A stretch of DNA of 64,000 nucleotides from Rivihabitans pingtungensis (GCF_003201855.1 NZ_QJKI01000007.1:86179-150178), one strand, 5' to 3'. Positions 1 to 9,009 are shown, counted from the stretch's first letter. Numbers and translations: made by a program. Notes: a model not told the origin generated them from the letters alone.

Positions 1-739
1 CCTGGCCGGCAAACTCACGCGCGCCGCCCTCCACGGTAAAGCGGGCGCGCTGGCCAATGGCGATGCGGGCAATTTGCCGCGCCGGCACGCTGGCGGCGAT
101 TTCCAGCTGGGTGAGATCGGCCAGGGCAAACAATTTGCCGTTCACCGCCACCCGCTGGCCCAGATTGATGGCGCGTTCGTGAATCACCCCGGCAAACGGC
201 GCGCGGATCACCGTGTCTTCCAGCGCCTTGCGCGCCCGCGCCAGTTGGGCTTCTTGTGCGCGCAGCTGGGCCTGGCTGACCTGAAAATTGCTGTCCAGCT
301 CGTCAAACGCCAGTTTGGAGATAAAGTTCTGCGCGTACAGCTCGCGTTGTTTTTCCAGCTTTTGCCGGGCCAGCGCCAGTCGGGCGCGTTCGGTGGCCAC
401 CAGCGCGGCCTGCTCGTTCACCCGCTCTTGCAGGTCGGCGGCCTCCAGCCGCGCCAGCACCTGGCCGGCGCGCACCGCCTCGCCCTCGCGCACGCTGACT
501 TCCACCGCCACACCTTCGGTGCGCGCCGCTAGCGTGGTGGCGCGCAGGGCTTGCAGGGCGCCGGTGAACGACAGGCGCTCGGCCAGCGGCGCGCGGCTGG
601 CGACGGCCAGGTCCTGCGGAGAAAGTTTCAATGCCGGACGAGCCGCAGGCGGAGCATCAGGGGCAGCCAGCACCAGGGCGCTCAGCATGCACAGCAGCGC
701 CAGCAGCGCAGCGCGGGATGAAAAAACAGAAGAAGTCAT
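1..739 (-). CDS. RND-type efflux periplasmic adaptor subunit (partial)
   Basis: Membrane-fusion (HlyD/AcrA-like) protein that would link an inner-membrane RND pump to an outer-membrane channel. The gene runs off the left edge, so only the N-terminal ~246 residues are visible. It begins MTSSVFSSRAALLALLCML, a signal peptide ending near VLAAPDA. A biotinyl-lipoyl-like half-motif follows (VSVREGEAVRAGQVLARLEAAD), then an alpha-hairpin rich in Arg, Ala and Gln, then the returning lipoyl half (DTVIRAPFAGVIHERAINLG) and the start of the beta-barrel. The partner pump would lie outside the window. The family call is firm; the substrate is unknown. Confidence 0.85.
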   Translation of the reverse strand, partial: MTSSVFSSRAALLALLCMLSALVLAAPDAPPAARPALKLSPQDLAVASRAPLAERLSFTGALQALRATTLAARTEGVAVEVSVREGEAVRAGQVLARLEAADLQERVNEQAALVATERARLALARQKLEKQRELYAQNFISKLAFDELDSNFQVSQAQLRAQEAQLARARKALEDTVIRAPFAGVIHERAINLGQRVAVNGKLFALADLTQLEIAASVPARQIARIAIGQRARFTVEGGAREFAGQ

Positions 740-928
740 GGTGTGAGTGTTCTGGGCAAAGGAGCCGTGGGTAGACGTCGCAAAACGGCCAAAAGTTTGC
801 GGCGTTTACATAAGACTTGGCAAGTGCTGAAGATTTCCATTGATTGCATAAAAAATACAGCAATGCATGCTATATGATTATTTTACCGACAATTACCCGG
901 TAATCCGGGCAAAAAACCGGTGGGTGGC

Positions 929-957
929 TTGTTTGACCTGCCCCGCCTCCCTAGAAT
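929..957 (+). promoter_or_regulatory. Putative sigma70 promoter of the HD-GYP-like gene
   Basis: TTGTTT at 929-934 and TAGAAT at 952-957 are separated by exactly 17 bases, about 75 bases upstream of the chosen start at 1031. The rest of the 740-1030 gap holds an AT-rich stretch (about 840-900) that could contain the divergent promoter of the adaptor gene. No other feature is seen there. Confidence 0.45.
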
Positions 958-1030
958 ACTGCGGCATTGCCGCCCACGGCCAGGGCTCTCCCCTGAGCCA
1001 TCGGCGAGTTCAACGGGGAACCTGCATATT

Positions 1031-2155
1031 ATGGAAGAGTTGGAACCAAGACACCTGATGGTGGGCGTTCCGCTGCCTTGGGACATCTACACCAAGGGCA
1101 ACCGGCTGATTTTGCGCAAAGGCAATATGATTCTCAACGACAAGCAGCGCGATCAGCTGCTGAAGTTGGGGCTGTATGTGCGCAGCGTGGCCACGCCCGA
1201 GGATTACACCGCGCCCAAACCTGTCAATGAGCCATTCAACCCCTTCCGCCGGCTGGATCAGGTATACGCTTCGCTGGACGCCATGCTGGCACGCCCGGCC
1301 AGTTTCCGTCATGAATTCGGCAAGCGCATCCGCTCGCTGGCGGTGGTGGTGGACGAAACCGTGCAAAAAGCGCCAGACGCCTGCATTGGCTCGATTTTTT
1401 TGCTGCCGTTCACCAATTATTCTTCTGCGCATTCCTTGCATGTGAGTATTCTGCTGGCCATCCTGATGCAGCGTCTGGGGCTGACCCTGCCCGAGCGCAT
1501 CAGCCTGCTGTCGGCGGCGCTGACCATGAATATCGGCATGTACGAGGTGCAAAACCAGCTGTATCACCAGGCGCTGCCGCTGTCGGACAACCAGCGCATG
1601 GAAATCGACCATCACCCGGAAGAATCCGTGCGCATCCTGCAGGATTGTTTTGTCGGCGATGAACTCTGGCTGCGTGTGGTGCTCGAACACCACGAAAACT
1701 GGGAAGGCTCGGGCTATCCCTACCGGATGACCAAAGAAGAAATCCACCCACTGTCGCATTTGCTGTATCTGGCCGATGTGGTGGGTGCCAAGCTGACGCC
1801 GCGCCGCTACCGCGACCCGGTGCGCCCCAATGTGGCCTTGTCGCAGGTGTTCATGAACCGTGGCAAATCCATCGACATGCAATATGCCGCACTGCTGGTA
1901 AAAGAACTGGGCATTTACCCGCCCGGCTCGTATGTGCGCATCCGCAATGGCGATGTGGCCTTGGTCACCCACCGCGGCGCCAATGCCAGCACCCCCAGGG
2001 TGATGAGCATCGCCAGCGGCCAGGGCATGCCCTATGCCATGCCGATTCCGCGCGACACCCGTTCGGCTGAATTCGGCATCGAAACTTCATTGCCAGCGGC
2101 GGATTCGATCAAGATCACCAATCTGTCCAAGATCTGGGGTTACGTGCTGGCCTGA
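1031..2155 (+). CDS. Degenerate HD-GYP domain protein (c-di-GMP related)
   Basis: 374 residues. The first ~60 (MEELEPRHLMVGVPL...) resemble the DUF3391-type N-terminal domain that often precedes HD-GYP phosphodiesterases. The HD-GYP core follows. The first ligand His is present (HSLHVSILLA), as are the HP motif (HHPEES), the HHENWEGSGYP signature and the Asp of LADVVGA. The catalytic HD pair that normally reads LHDIGK is replaced by TMNIGMY, so two metal ligands are missing. The protein may therefore be a c-di-GMP-binding pseudoenzyme, which is an inference. The ATG at 1031 was chosen because GGGGAA lies just upstream and the domain begins at once; an in-frame ATG at 920 lies upstream of the putative promoter. 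Confidence 0.8.
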   Translation: MEELEPRHLMVGVPLPWDIYTKGNRLILRKGNMILNDKQRDQLLKLGLYVRSVATPEDYTAPKPVNEPFNPFRRLDQVYASLDAMLARPASFRHEFGKRIRSLAVVVDETVQKAPDACIGSIFLLPFTNYSSAHSLHVSILLAILMQRLGLTLPERISLLSAALTMNIGMYEVQNQLYHQALPLSDNQRMEIDHHPEESVRILQDCFVGDELWLRVVLEHHENWEGSGYPYRMTKEEIHPLSHLLYLADVVGAKLTPRRYRDPVRPNVALSQVFMNRGKSIDMQYAALLVKELGIYPPGSYVRIRNGDVALVTHRGANASTPRVMSIASGQGMPYAMPIPRDTRSAEFGIETSLPAADSIKITNLSKIWGYVLA

Positions 2156-2309
2156 GCACTGCTGACTCAACGTATCTGGCGCGGTTGAGCTGCTTGCCAT
2201 TGCCCGCCACGGCGTGGCGGGTTAACTGTGCGACGCCAGATGGCGTCCATACAACCAGGCGGCACGGACAAAACCAGCACGGTGATCTGGCCAGGTGGGC
2301 GTTCGGAGC

Positions 2310-2426
2310 TAAGAGTCGCTAACAAAACTCAGCGAAGCGCCCCTGGCTAGGCGTGTGACCGCAGACAGTACAACAAAGTACGGCAAGGTCACACAACAAC
2401 GACAGGGGGTTTTGTTAGCGGCTCTA
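2310..2426. repeat. 116-bp palindromic repeat, copy A (near intact)
   Basis: The outer arms read TAAGAGTCGCTAACAAAAC at the left and GTTTTGTTAGCGGCTCTA at the right. Inner arms GTGTGACC and GGTCACAC flank a GTAC-AACAAA-GTAC centre. It shares this design with copies at 7764, 24619 and 52621. It lies in the 600-base gap between the HD-GYP-like gene and the lipoprotein gene. The rest of that gap is AT-rich leader sequence; a perfect DnaA-box-like nonamer lies at 2620-2628. Confidence 0.9.
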
Positions 2427-2755
2427 AGCCGATGGAGATGGCGTATGCCGGTGTGCCCATGTACACCGGATATGCCCATGGCGAATGTTGTTCTGCTGAT
2501 GATTTACACAAACAGCAAACGTAAAAACACGTAAAATCCGTATGACTGTACTTTTTTCCTGTTCTGCCTAAAAAATACGCGGCAGCGGAAAGCCCCTCTC
2601 TGACAATCAGTTAGCGCATTTATCCACAGCCAGTGCACAACACTGTCCGCACTGAATGGGGATCAAGTCAGCGTATCTTCCCGAGGCGGCCGGCTGTTCG
2701 TTGCTCTGCCTGTTGCCTGTTTCTGATTCGTGTCCAAACCCATGAAGGGTACGCC

Positions 2756-3832
2756 GTGACCTTGTGGCCCGTATTGTCTCGCATTGTCTGGCCCGGCCTG
2801 CTGGCCCTGGGTCTGGCTGGCTGTGACTGGCTGACCCCATCGGTAGATGCCGTGCCTGTGCGATGGTACGAGCCTGTGCAGGCACTGGTGGTGGCTCACG
2901 ATACCGGACGGGTGCGCGCGCTGCGCGAAGTGGAGATCCAGCCCAATGAAAGCGGACGGGTGCAATGGCATCTGCCAGTTGGTGCACGGGTGGCGGCCGG
3001 CGATGTACTGGTGCGCTTGCAACCGGATAAAGTGGATCTGGCTCGTGAACATGCCGAAGCGGCACTGGCGGTGGCGCGCGACCAATCCCGACGCACCCAG
3101 GGTGCTCTGGCAGAGGCGCGCGACAGCCTGATTCAGGCAAAAACACCTGAACAAATCAAACAAGCACGCATGCAGCTGGGTTTGGCCCAGGCTGCCGAAC
3201 GTGACCAGCAACTGGCCCTGGCACGTGCCGAACTGGCACTCAAGGCAGCTGGACAGGCATTGGCCCGTACCCTATTGCTGGCGCCATTTGCCGGCATGGT
3301 CAGCGATATCTATGCCGGAGTCGGCGAAAAAGTATCGCCAGCCTTACCGTTGATCAGCCTGGCCGATGCAGCCAGCCTGCGCGTGGCAGTAGAGTTTCCG
3401 CTGAATCCACAGCTTTCAGTGGGTTTACCCTGCCTGTTGATTCTCGACGCTCACCCAGACGAGCGTCTGCTGGGCGAAATCGTCAATATGACGCCACTGG
3501 GTGCCTCCCCCAGGGTCAGTGTGGACGTCCAGGTGCCGGCCCATGCTGCCTGGCCGATAGATAGCCCGGTGAAAGTGCAATGTCTGCAACGCCGTCCCAG
3601 CATTGATGAATGGCGCAGCCGTCTGGTCGCCCCCAAGCATGCCTTGCGCGGAGAAGGCCGCCATCGCCAGCTGTGGAAAGTCACGCAAAACCATGTGCAG
3701 CGTGTGGAGGTGGAAGCCGGCGCCACACATGGCGATTGGGTAGAGGTTCAAGGAGCATTGCGCGCAGGCGATCGAGTGGTGCTGGCGCCTTCCGCCAAGC
3801 TGACGGATGGCGCCTCGGTGCGTCTGCGCTGA
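2756..3832 (+). CDS. Lipoprotein efflux adaptor (HlyD/RND-type membrane fusion protein)
   Basis: 358 residues starting at GTG 2756, preceded by AAGGGT at 2745-2750. The N-terminus ends in a lipobox, LGLAGC, with Cys23 followed by Asp24. An Asp at position +2 is the known Lol-avoidance signal, so the protein is probably retained in the inner membrane. Features in order: beta segment with RALREVEIQPNESG, lipoyl half VGARVAAGDVLVRLQP, coiled-coil hairpin rich in Ala, Glu and Gln (about residues 100-170), second lipoyl half LLAPFAGMVSDIYAGVGE, beta-barrel and a membrane-proximal domain ending near VRLR. No pump gene follows; only a small membrane protein is linked, four bases downstream. The upstream in-frame ATG at 2633 would destroy the signal peptide. 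Confidence 0.85.
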   Translation: MTLWPVLSRIVWPGLLALGLAGCDWLTPSVDAVPVRWYEPVQALVVAHDTGRVRALREVEIQPNESGRVQWHLPVGARVAAGDVLVRLQPDKVDLAREHAEAALAVARDQSRRTQGALAEARDSLIQAKTPEQIKQARMQLGLAQAAERDQQLALARAELALKAAGQALARTLLLAPFAGMVSDIYAGVGEKVSPALPLISLADAASLRVAVEFPLNPQLSVGLPCLLILDAHPDERLLGEIVNMTPLGASPRVSVDVQVPAHAAWPIDSPVKVQCLQRRPSIDEWRSRLVAPKHALRGEGRHRQLWKVTQNHVQRVEVEAGATHGDWVEVQGALRAGDRVVLAPSAKLTDGASVRLR

Positions 3833-3836
3833 CACC

Positions 3837-4370
3837 ATGACCACCGTACCCGGAGGCGAACCCCCTGGCCACTTGTTGACCATTTTTACCCTGCTGTGGC
3901 TTGTTCCGTTGCTGGCCTGGCGCTTGCACGCGCGCTGGCGGCGGCTGACTGCACGCCAGCGCATCTCGCCGCGGCGCACGCAGATTCACCTGAGCCTGTT
4001 CACCACACTGCTGGCCGCCTTGGCCTGGCTATGGCGTGCGCAGCCATCCGTTTTGCTGCATCTGGCCGGCGGCGCGGTGCTAGGTCTGGCGCTGGCCTGG
4101 CTGAGCTGGCGGCGCACCCGCTTTGAGCCCACCCGGCAGGGCATTTTTTATCAGCCTGACCGTTGGCTGGGCGGCAGTGTGTTTTTGTTCACCGTCAGCC
4201 AGTTGGGCTACCGCATGCTGGAAACGCTGTGGCTGTCGCCTGGCCTGTCATGGGCCGAGGCCAGTGCGCGCGGACTGACGCCTGCCTGCCTGGGATTGTG
4301 GCTGACGCACCAACTGGGCTATACGCTGGCGCTGGCCCGCTATCGGCGCCAACGCCTGGCCGCACGCTGA
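3837..4370 (+). CDS. Small integral membrane protein, function unknown
   Basis: 177 residues with about five hydrophobic spans: LLTIFTLLWLVPLLAW, LFTTLLAALAWLW, VLLHLAGGAVLGLALAWL, WLGGSVFLFTVSQLGY and a C-terminal span near LTPACLGLWLTHQLGY. Basic loops lie between them. It begins four bases after the lipoprotein adaptor stops, so the two are probably co-transcribed and may work together. The overall look (an RQG-FYQPD loop between spans 3 and 4) recalls CcdC/DUF1453-type membrane proteins, but this is not certain. Confidence 0.6.
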   Translation: MTTVPGGEPPGHLLTIFTLLWLVPLLAWRLHARWRRLTARQRISPRRTQIHLSLFTTLLAALAWLWRAQPSVLLHLAGGAVLGLALAWLSWRRTRFEPTRQGIFYQPDRWLGGSVFLFTVSQLGYRMLETLWLSPGLSWAEASARGLTPACLGLWLTHQLGYTLALARYRRQRLAAR

Positions 4371-4442
4371 CTGTTGCATTCTTGCCGATCAGTACTGCGC
4401 CAGACTTGCCGTCGCGAGTTTTTCTGCGTTACTGTCACGCTC

Positions 4443-5945
4443 ATGAATGCCGCTGACCCTGTTCATCTTGTCTGGTTCAAGCGCGATCTGCGCACTGTGG
4501 ACCACGCCGCCCTGGCCGCCGCCTGTCGCGCCGGGCCGGTGTTGCCGCTGTATATCGCCGAGCCCTCGCTCTGGCAGGGCGACGACGCCTCGGCCTGGCA
4601 ATGGGGCTTTGTCGAAGAATCCCTGACTGCGCTGGGCAAGGCGCTGGCCGAGTTGGGCCTGCCGCTGTTGCGCCTGCGCGGCGAGGTGGTGGACGTGCTG
4701 GAGGCGCTACGCCAGGCCTTGCCGCTGGCGGCCATCCACAGCCATCAGGAAACCGGCAATGCGCTCAGCTACGCCCGCGACCGCGCCGTGGCGCAGTGGA
4801 GCCGCGCACACGACATCGCCTGGCATGAATACCCACAAATGGCGGTGTTTCGCGGCGGCAAACGCGGCCACTGGCCCAGCCGGCGCGAGGCCTTTGTCAG
4901 CGCCCCACCAGCCACGCTGCCCGAGCGCATCATCGCCGCCGACATTCCGCCGCTGGCGCACGCGCCGGCGCGCTGGCGACTGTTCGACCCCGGCCCCTGC
5001 CGTCGCCAGCGCGGCGGGCGCGGCCTGGCCCTGGCGCTGCTGTCGGGGTTTCTGGATGAGCGCGCCGCGCGCTATCGCCACGGCCTGTCCAGCCCGCTGA
5101 CCGCGGTGGACGCCTGTTCGCGGCTGTCGCCGCATCTGGCCTGGGGCACGCTGTCGCTGCGCGAAGTCACCCAGGCCACCCGCGCGCGTCTGGCGCGGCT
5201 GGATGCCTTTGATCCACACGCCCAGCGCCTGGCGCATGGCCTGCACGCCTTTGAATCGCGGCTGGCCTGGCATTGCCACTTTATTCAAAAACTCGAACAG
5301 CGCCCCGAGCTGGAACATCATGCCCAACTGGCGGCGGTGGACGCGCTGCGCGCCGACCCCAACCCGCAATGGCTGGCCGCCTGGCGCGACGGCCACACCG
5401 GCTATCCGCTGGTGGACGCCTGCATGGCCATGCTGCGCGCCACCGGCTGGCTGAATTTTCGCATGCGCGCCATGCTGATGAGCTTTGCCAGCTATAACCT
5501 GTGGCTGCCCTGGCAGCTTACCGGCCAGCACCTGGCGCGCTTGTTTGTCGATTACGAACCGGGCATCCACTGGCCGCAGGCGCAAATGCAGTCTGGCAGC
5601 ACCGGCCGCAATGCCCTGCGCATTTACGACCCGGTCAAACAGGCGCTGGAGCTGGACCCACACGGCAAATTTGTCGCCCGCTGGCTGCCTGTGCTGGGCA
5701 AAGTGCCGCTGGCCTGGCGCTTTGAGCCGTGGAAAATGCCGCTGGATGTGCAAGTCCACTGCGGCGTGCGCATCGGCCACGACTACCCAGCGCCCTGCGT
5801 GCCATGGGAGCCCACCCAGCGCGCCGCGCGCGAACAGCTGCGCGCCTGCCAGCCACCGCGCGAAGCGCGCATCATCACCCCGGCCGCGCCCGCGCGGCGC
5901 AGCCGCCACCAACCGCCGCCGCAACAACTGGCGCTGGGGTTTTAG
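4443..5945 (+). CDS. Cryptochrome/DNA photolyase family protein
   Basis: 500 residues. The N-terminal photolyase domain starts HLVWFKRDLRTVDHAALAAA, the classic alpha/beta fold. The FAD-binding C-terminal half has LSPHLAWGTLSLREV, TGYPLVDACMAMLRATGWLNFRMR and a segment equivalent to the G-T-G-R-N loop (SGSTGRNALRIYDPVKQ). It would use blue light and FAD to repair pyrimidine dimers or to signal. The four C-terminal Cys typical of FeS-type photolyases are not apparent. The C-terminus is a Pro/Arg/Gln-rich tail. It is convergent with leuA across a decayed palindromic repeat. The photolyase-versus-cryptochrome role cannot be decided here. Confidence 0.85.
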   Translation: MNAADPVHLVWFKRDLRTVDHAALAAACRAGPVLPLYIAEPSLWQGDDASAWQWGFVEESLTALGKALAELGLPLLRLRGEVVDVLEALRQALPLAAIHSHQETGNALSYARDRAVAQWSRAHDIAWHEYPQMAVFRGGKRGHWPSRREAFVSAPPATLPERIIAADIPPLAHAPARWRLFDPGPCRRQRGGRGLALALLSGFLDERAARYRHGLSSPLTAVDACSRLSPHLAWGTLSLREVTQATRARLARLDAFDPHAQRLAHGLHAFESRLAWHCHFIQKLEQRPELEHHAQLAAVDALRADPNPQWLAAWRDGHTGYPLVDACMAMLRATGWLNFRMRAMLMSFASYNLWLPWQLTGQHLARLFVDYEPGIHWPQAQMQSGSTGRNALRIYDPVKQALELDPHGKFVARWLPVLGKVPLAWRFEPWKMPLDVQVHCGVRIGHDYPAPCVPWEPTQRAAREQLRACQPPREARIITPAAPARRSRHQPPPQQLALGF

Positions 5946-6032
5946 CGCTGCGCATAAACCCCTCCTGGCTGACCTTGCCGTGTCTGCACACGCCCAGCCA
6001 GGATCGCTGCGCGGGGTTTGTGACAACGCTTA
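5943..6032. repeat. Palindromic repeat, copy E (internally deleted)
   Basis: Shortened relative of the 116-bp family. It keeps AAACCCCTCCTGGCTGACC, GTCTGC and CCAGCCAGGATCGCTGCGC and ends GGGGTTTGTGACAACGCTTA. It fills the gap between the convergent photolyase and leuA stops, and its terminal TTA is the leuA stop codon. It probably also acts as a two-way terminator. Confidence 0.7.
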
Positions 6033-7682
6033 GCGCCCGGCGCGCAGTTGCCGGTTCAACGCCGACAGCACGGCTTTCAGCGCTGCGGCGACGATATGGC
6101 TGTCCACCCCCACGCCAAACACACCGGCCGATTCACCCAGGCGCAGCTCCACATAGCACGCCGCGCGGGCATCGGCGCCTGCGCCGATGGCGTGTTCGTG
6201 GTAGTCCAGCACGGTCAGCGGCAGGCCCAGCGCGGCGACAAAGGCGTCAATCGGGCCGTTGCCCTCGCCGTGCAGCGCATACGGTTCGCCCTGGCGGCGC
6301 AGGGTGACGCTCAGCCGGGTGCGGCCATCGTTGTCGTGTTGCTGGTGGCTGGCGTAGGCATACGGGGTGTCAATGTCCAGATATTCGGCGCTGAACAATC
6401 GGTGCAGCGCGGCGGCGTCCACCTCGCCGCCAGCCGTGTCGCTATAGGTTTGCACCACCCGGCTGAATTCAATTTGCAGCCGGCGCGGCAAGGCCAGGCC
6501 ATAGGCCTGTTGCAGCAGATAACTCACCCCGCCCTTGCCCGACTGGCTGTTGACCCGAATCACCGCGTCGTAGCCGCGCCGCACGTCGGCCGGGTCTATC
6601 GGCAGATACGGCACCGTCCACGCTTGGCCAGCGTGCTGCTGGGCAAAGCCCTTCTTGATGGCGTCCTGATGCGAACCAGAAAACGCCGTGTACACCAGAT
6701 CGCCAGCATACGGGTGGCGCGGGTGCACGGGCAGTTGGGTACAGTCCTCGACCACCGCGCGCACGCGGTCGATGTCAGAAAAATCCAGCCCCGGCGCCAC
6801 GCCCTGCGAGTACAGATTCATCGCCAAGGTGAGCAAGTCCACATTGCCGGTGCGCTCGCCATTGCCAAACAAACAGCCCTCCACCCGCTCGGCGCCAGCC
6901 ATCATCGCCAGCTCGGCCGCCGCCACCGCCGTGCCACGGTCGTTGTGTGGGTGCACGCTGAGCATCAGGCTGTCGCGGCGCGCCAGATGGCGGTGCATCC
7001 ATTCGATCTGGTCGGCGTAGGTGTTGGGGGTGGACAGCTCCACCGTGGCCGGCAGATTGATGATCATCTTGTGCTGCGGCGTCGGCTGCCACACTGCGCT
7101 GACTGCATCGCAGACTTCTAGGGCGAATTCCGGCTCGCAGGCAGAGAAGGTTTCTGGCGAGTATTCAAACACCCACTCGGTATCCGGGCAGCGCGCGGTC
7201 AGGGCGCGAATCTGCTCGGCGCCGCGCACCGCCAGCGCCTTGACGCCAGCGCGGTCGCTATTGAACACAATGCGGCGAAACGCCGGGGCGATCGGGTTGT
7301 ACAGATGGACAATGGCGCGCCGGGCGCCATGCAGCGCTTGAATGGTGCGGGCAATCAAATCCTCGCGCGATTGCGTCAGCACGCTCAGCGTCACATCCGC
7401 CGGCACGGCGTCTTGTTCGATCAACTGGCGGACAAAATCAAAATCGGTTTGCGAGGCCGATGGAAACGCCACTTCGATTTCCTTGAAGCCAATCTCCACC
7501 AGCAAGGCAAACAGTTGCCGCTTGCGCGCCGCCGACATCGGCTCGATCAGCGCCTGATTGCCGTCGCGCAGGTCGGTGCTCAGCCAGACGGGCGGCGTGC
7601 GGGTGATCTGGTTGGGCCATTGCCGGTCGGGCAAGGCCAGCGGGACAAAAGCCGGGTATTTGTGCTGAGGTTGGCGCAACAT
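6030..7682 (-). CDS. leuA: 2-isopropylmalate synthase
   Basis: 550 residues. Condenses acetyl-CoA with 2-oxoisovalerate, the first committed step of leucine synthesis. The HMGL-type TIM barrel has its catalytic start [15 protein letters not shown], metal-binding motif [14 protein letters not shown] and [15 protein letters not shown]. The C-terminal leucine-sensing domain (about 410-550) contains [13 protein letters not shown]. Length and motifs fit the long LeuA form (about 550-560 residues). An AGGAGAA ribosome site lies seven bases before the ATG. The stop codon lies inside a decayed palindromic repeat. The next gene upstream of its promoter region encodes an HTH protein with a related but degenerate barrel. 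Confidence 0.95.
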   Translation of the reverse strand: MLRQPQHKYPAFVPLALPDRQWPNQITRTPPVWLSTDLRDGNQALIEPMSAARKRQLFALLVEIGFKEIEVAFPSASQTDFDFVRQLIEQDAVPADVTLSVLTQSREDLIARTIQALHGARRAIVHLYNPIAPAFRRIVFNSDRAGVKALAVRGAEQIRALTARCPDTEWVFEYSPETFSACEPEFALEVCDAVSAVWQPTPQHKMIINLPATVELSTPNTYADQIEWMHRHLARRDSLMLSVHPHNDRGTAVAAAELAMMAGAERVEGCLFGNGERTGNVDLLTLAMNLYSQGVAPGLDFSDIDRVRAVVEDCTQLPVHPRHPYAGDLVYTAFSGSHQDAIKKGFAQQHAGQAWTVPYLPIDPADVRRGYDAVIRVNSQSGKGGVSYLLQQAYGLALPRRLQIEFSRVVQTYSDTAGGEVDAAALHRLFSAEYLDIDTPYAYASHQQHDNDGRTRLSVTLRRQGEPYALHGEGNGPIDAFVAALGLPLTVLDYHEHAIGAGADARAACYVELRLGESAGVFGVGVDSHIVAAALKAVLSALNRQLRAGR

Positions 7683-7763
7683 TGAGGGTTCTCCTGTGGT
7701 GGTGGATGCTCAGGGCAAGACACCGCCCTCCCGGCGAGCCTGATGGGCGCGCAGGATGGGGCG

Positions 7764-7882
7764 TTAGAGCCGCTCACAAAACCCTCCTGGCGTTGTTGCC
7801 CGACCTTGCCGTACGCCTTTGTACTGTCTGCGGTCGTGCGCCTAGCCAGGATCGCTGCGCTGGGTTTTGTGAGCGACTCTTA
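7764..7882. repeat. 116-bp palindromic repeat, copy B (near intact)
   Basis: Opposite orientation to copies A, C and D. It begins TTAGAGCCGCTCACAAAACC and ends GGTTTTGTGAGCGACTCTTA. The arms carry CAC/GTG where copies A and D carry AAC/GTT, a paired change. It lies between the leuA start and the stop of the upstream HTH gene. Confidence 0.9.
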
Positions 7883-7898
7883 GTGTTGTGTGGGTTAC

Positions 7899-8858
7899 TC
7901 AGTGCATATGCAGCGCCTGGGCGCGCGCCAGCGCTTGTGCCGGCATGCTCAGTCGCACCGGGTAGCGCGCGGCGTGAATGTCCAGCGTGGCGGCCAGCGC
8001 CGGCAGCGGCGCAGCGTGTTCGCCAGACAGCGCGCCATCCAGCTGGCGCGCGCCAGCGCTGAGCGCGGCCAGGGCATTGGCCAGCGCCAGGCCGTGGCGA
8101 TTGTGGCAACGCGCGCCCAGGCACACTTCGCTGCCCAGCCGGGCGCGCAGGCGGCGCAGGGTTTCCGCCCATTGCTCGGGCACCCAGTGCAAGCCGGCGT
8201 CGTCCAGCGTCAGACTATCTGCGCCCAGCGCCGTCGCCTGGCGCAAGGCATGCAGCCAGTCAGCGGGCCACTCGGCGCGCACCGGCAGGCGCAAGGCGGC
8301 GCGCAGGCCCAGTGCGTCCAGCAGGCGCAGGCAGCGGCGCAGTTCGTCGGCGTCGGGCGGGTGGGCGTCCAGACACAGGCGCACGCCGCCTTGCCGCCGG
8401 CCGGCAAACGCCTGCGCCGCCAGCCACACCGCCATTTCTTGCGTGGGGGCTTCCAGCCAGGGCGGGGTGTGGCAGTGCGCCAGCAGGGCGCGCGGCGCGC
8501 CCAGCGCATCGCCCAGACACACCCCGGTCAGGCCCAACGCATCCAGCGCCGCCAACCAAGACGCGTGCACGCCGGCCGGCGCCTGGGCCAGGCTGACGTC
8601 CAGCACCCGCAAGGCCGTCACCGGCGCCGGGCTGGCGGCCTGGCCGCGTTGGTAGTCGCTCAGCTCAAACCCCCGCCCCAGGCGCTGCGCCAGCACGCGC
8701 AGGCGCTCGGCCTGCGCCAGCGGCAGGCTGCCGCGCTCGCGCCATTTGTAAATCGCGCCGCGCGACACCGGCTCGGCCGGAAAATGTTCGGCCAACAGGG
8801 TGGCCAGGCGGGCCACGCCGCCAAAGTCGGCGATCAGTTGTTCGATGGCAAGCGGCAT
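7899..8858 (-). CDS. HTH protein fused to a degenerate HMGL/LeuA-like barrel
   Basis: 319 residues. Residues ~1-65 form a Cro/YdaS-like helix-turn-helix (FGGVARLATLLAEHF then SRGAIYKWRERGSLPLAQAE). From ~80 the chain resembles the HMGL catalytic barrel found in LeuA: RVLDVSL at the first strand, GVCLGDAL, and near residue 251 CHNRHGLALANALAALSAG followed by ARQLDGALSGEHA. The enzyme motif HxHND reads R-C-H-N-R here, and the catalytic R-D-G after the first strand is absent, so catalysis is unlikely. It may be a regulator that senses a LeuA-type ligand, which is an inference from the fusion and from its place beside leuA on the same strand. No strong ribosome site is seen. Confidence 0.6.
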   Translation of the reverse strand: MPLAIEQLIADFGGVARLATLLAEHFPAEPVSRGAIYKWRERGSLPLAQAERLRVLAQRLGRGFELSDYQRGQAASPAPVTALRVLDVSLAQAPAGVHASWLAALDALGLTGVCLGDALGAPRALLAHCHTPPWLEAPTQEMAVWLAAQAFAGRRQGGVRLCLDAHPPDADELRRCLRLLDALGLRAALRLPVRAEWPADWLHALRQATALGADSLTLDDAGLHWVPEQWAETLRRLRARLGSEVCLGARCHNRHGLALANALAALSAGARQLDGALSGEHAAPLPALAATLDIHAARYPVRLSMPAQALARAQALHMH

Positions 8859-8880
8859 GAGAGCTGGCTCTTTGTCAAAA

Positions 8881-8959
8881 TGTCTAATTTTTACGTGAAT
8901 AAGCGAGGTAAAATCCAGACTTACTGGATACTCACAAGCAGATTACGGTTAATTAGACA
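8881..8959. promoter_or_regulatory. Candidate operator pair upstream of the HTH-barrel gene
   Basis: TGTCTAAT at 8881-8888 and its exact inverted partner ATTAGACA at 8952-8959 bracket an AT-rich stretch just upstream of the HTH gene. Spacing and AT content suit an autoregulatory site. The regulator has not been shown to bind here. Confidence 0.4.
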
Positions 8960-8998
8960 CTTAGGCAATCATCCGGTACGCATAAACCTGCAAAAATA

Positions 8999-9009
8999 GA
9001 CATAGTGTC
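8999..9009. promoter_or_regulatory. Candidate operator GACA-TAG-TGTC
   Basis: An imperfect dyad GACATAGTGTC lies about 40 bases beyond the ATTAGACA site and shares its TAGACA core. It may be a third half-site set for the same regulator. Confidence 0.3.

Noticed and set aside
2620..2628. Perfect DnaA-box-like TTATCCACA
   Set aside because: A single box with no cluster, no dnaA/dnaN and no AT-rich unwinding element nearby; expected by chance.
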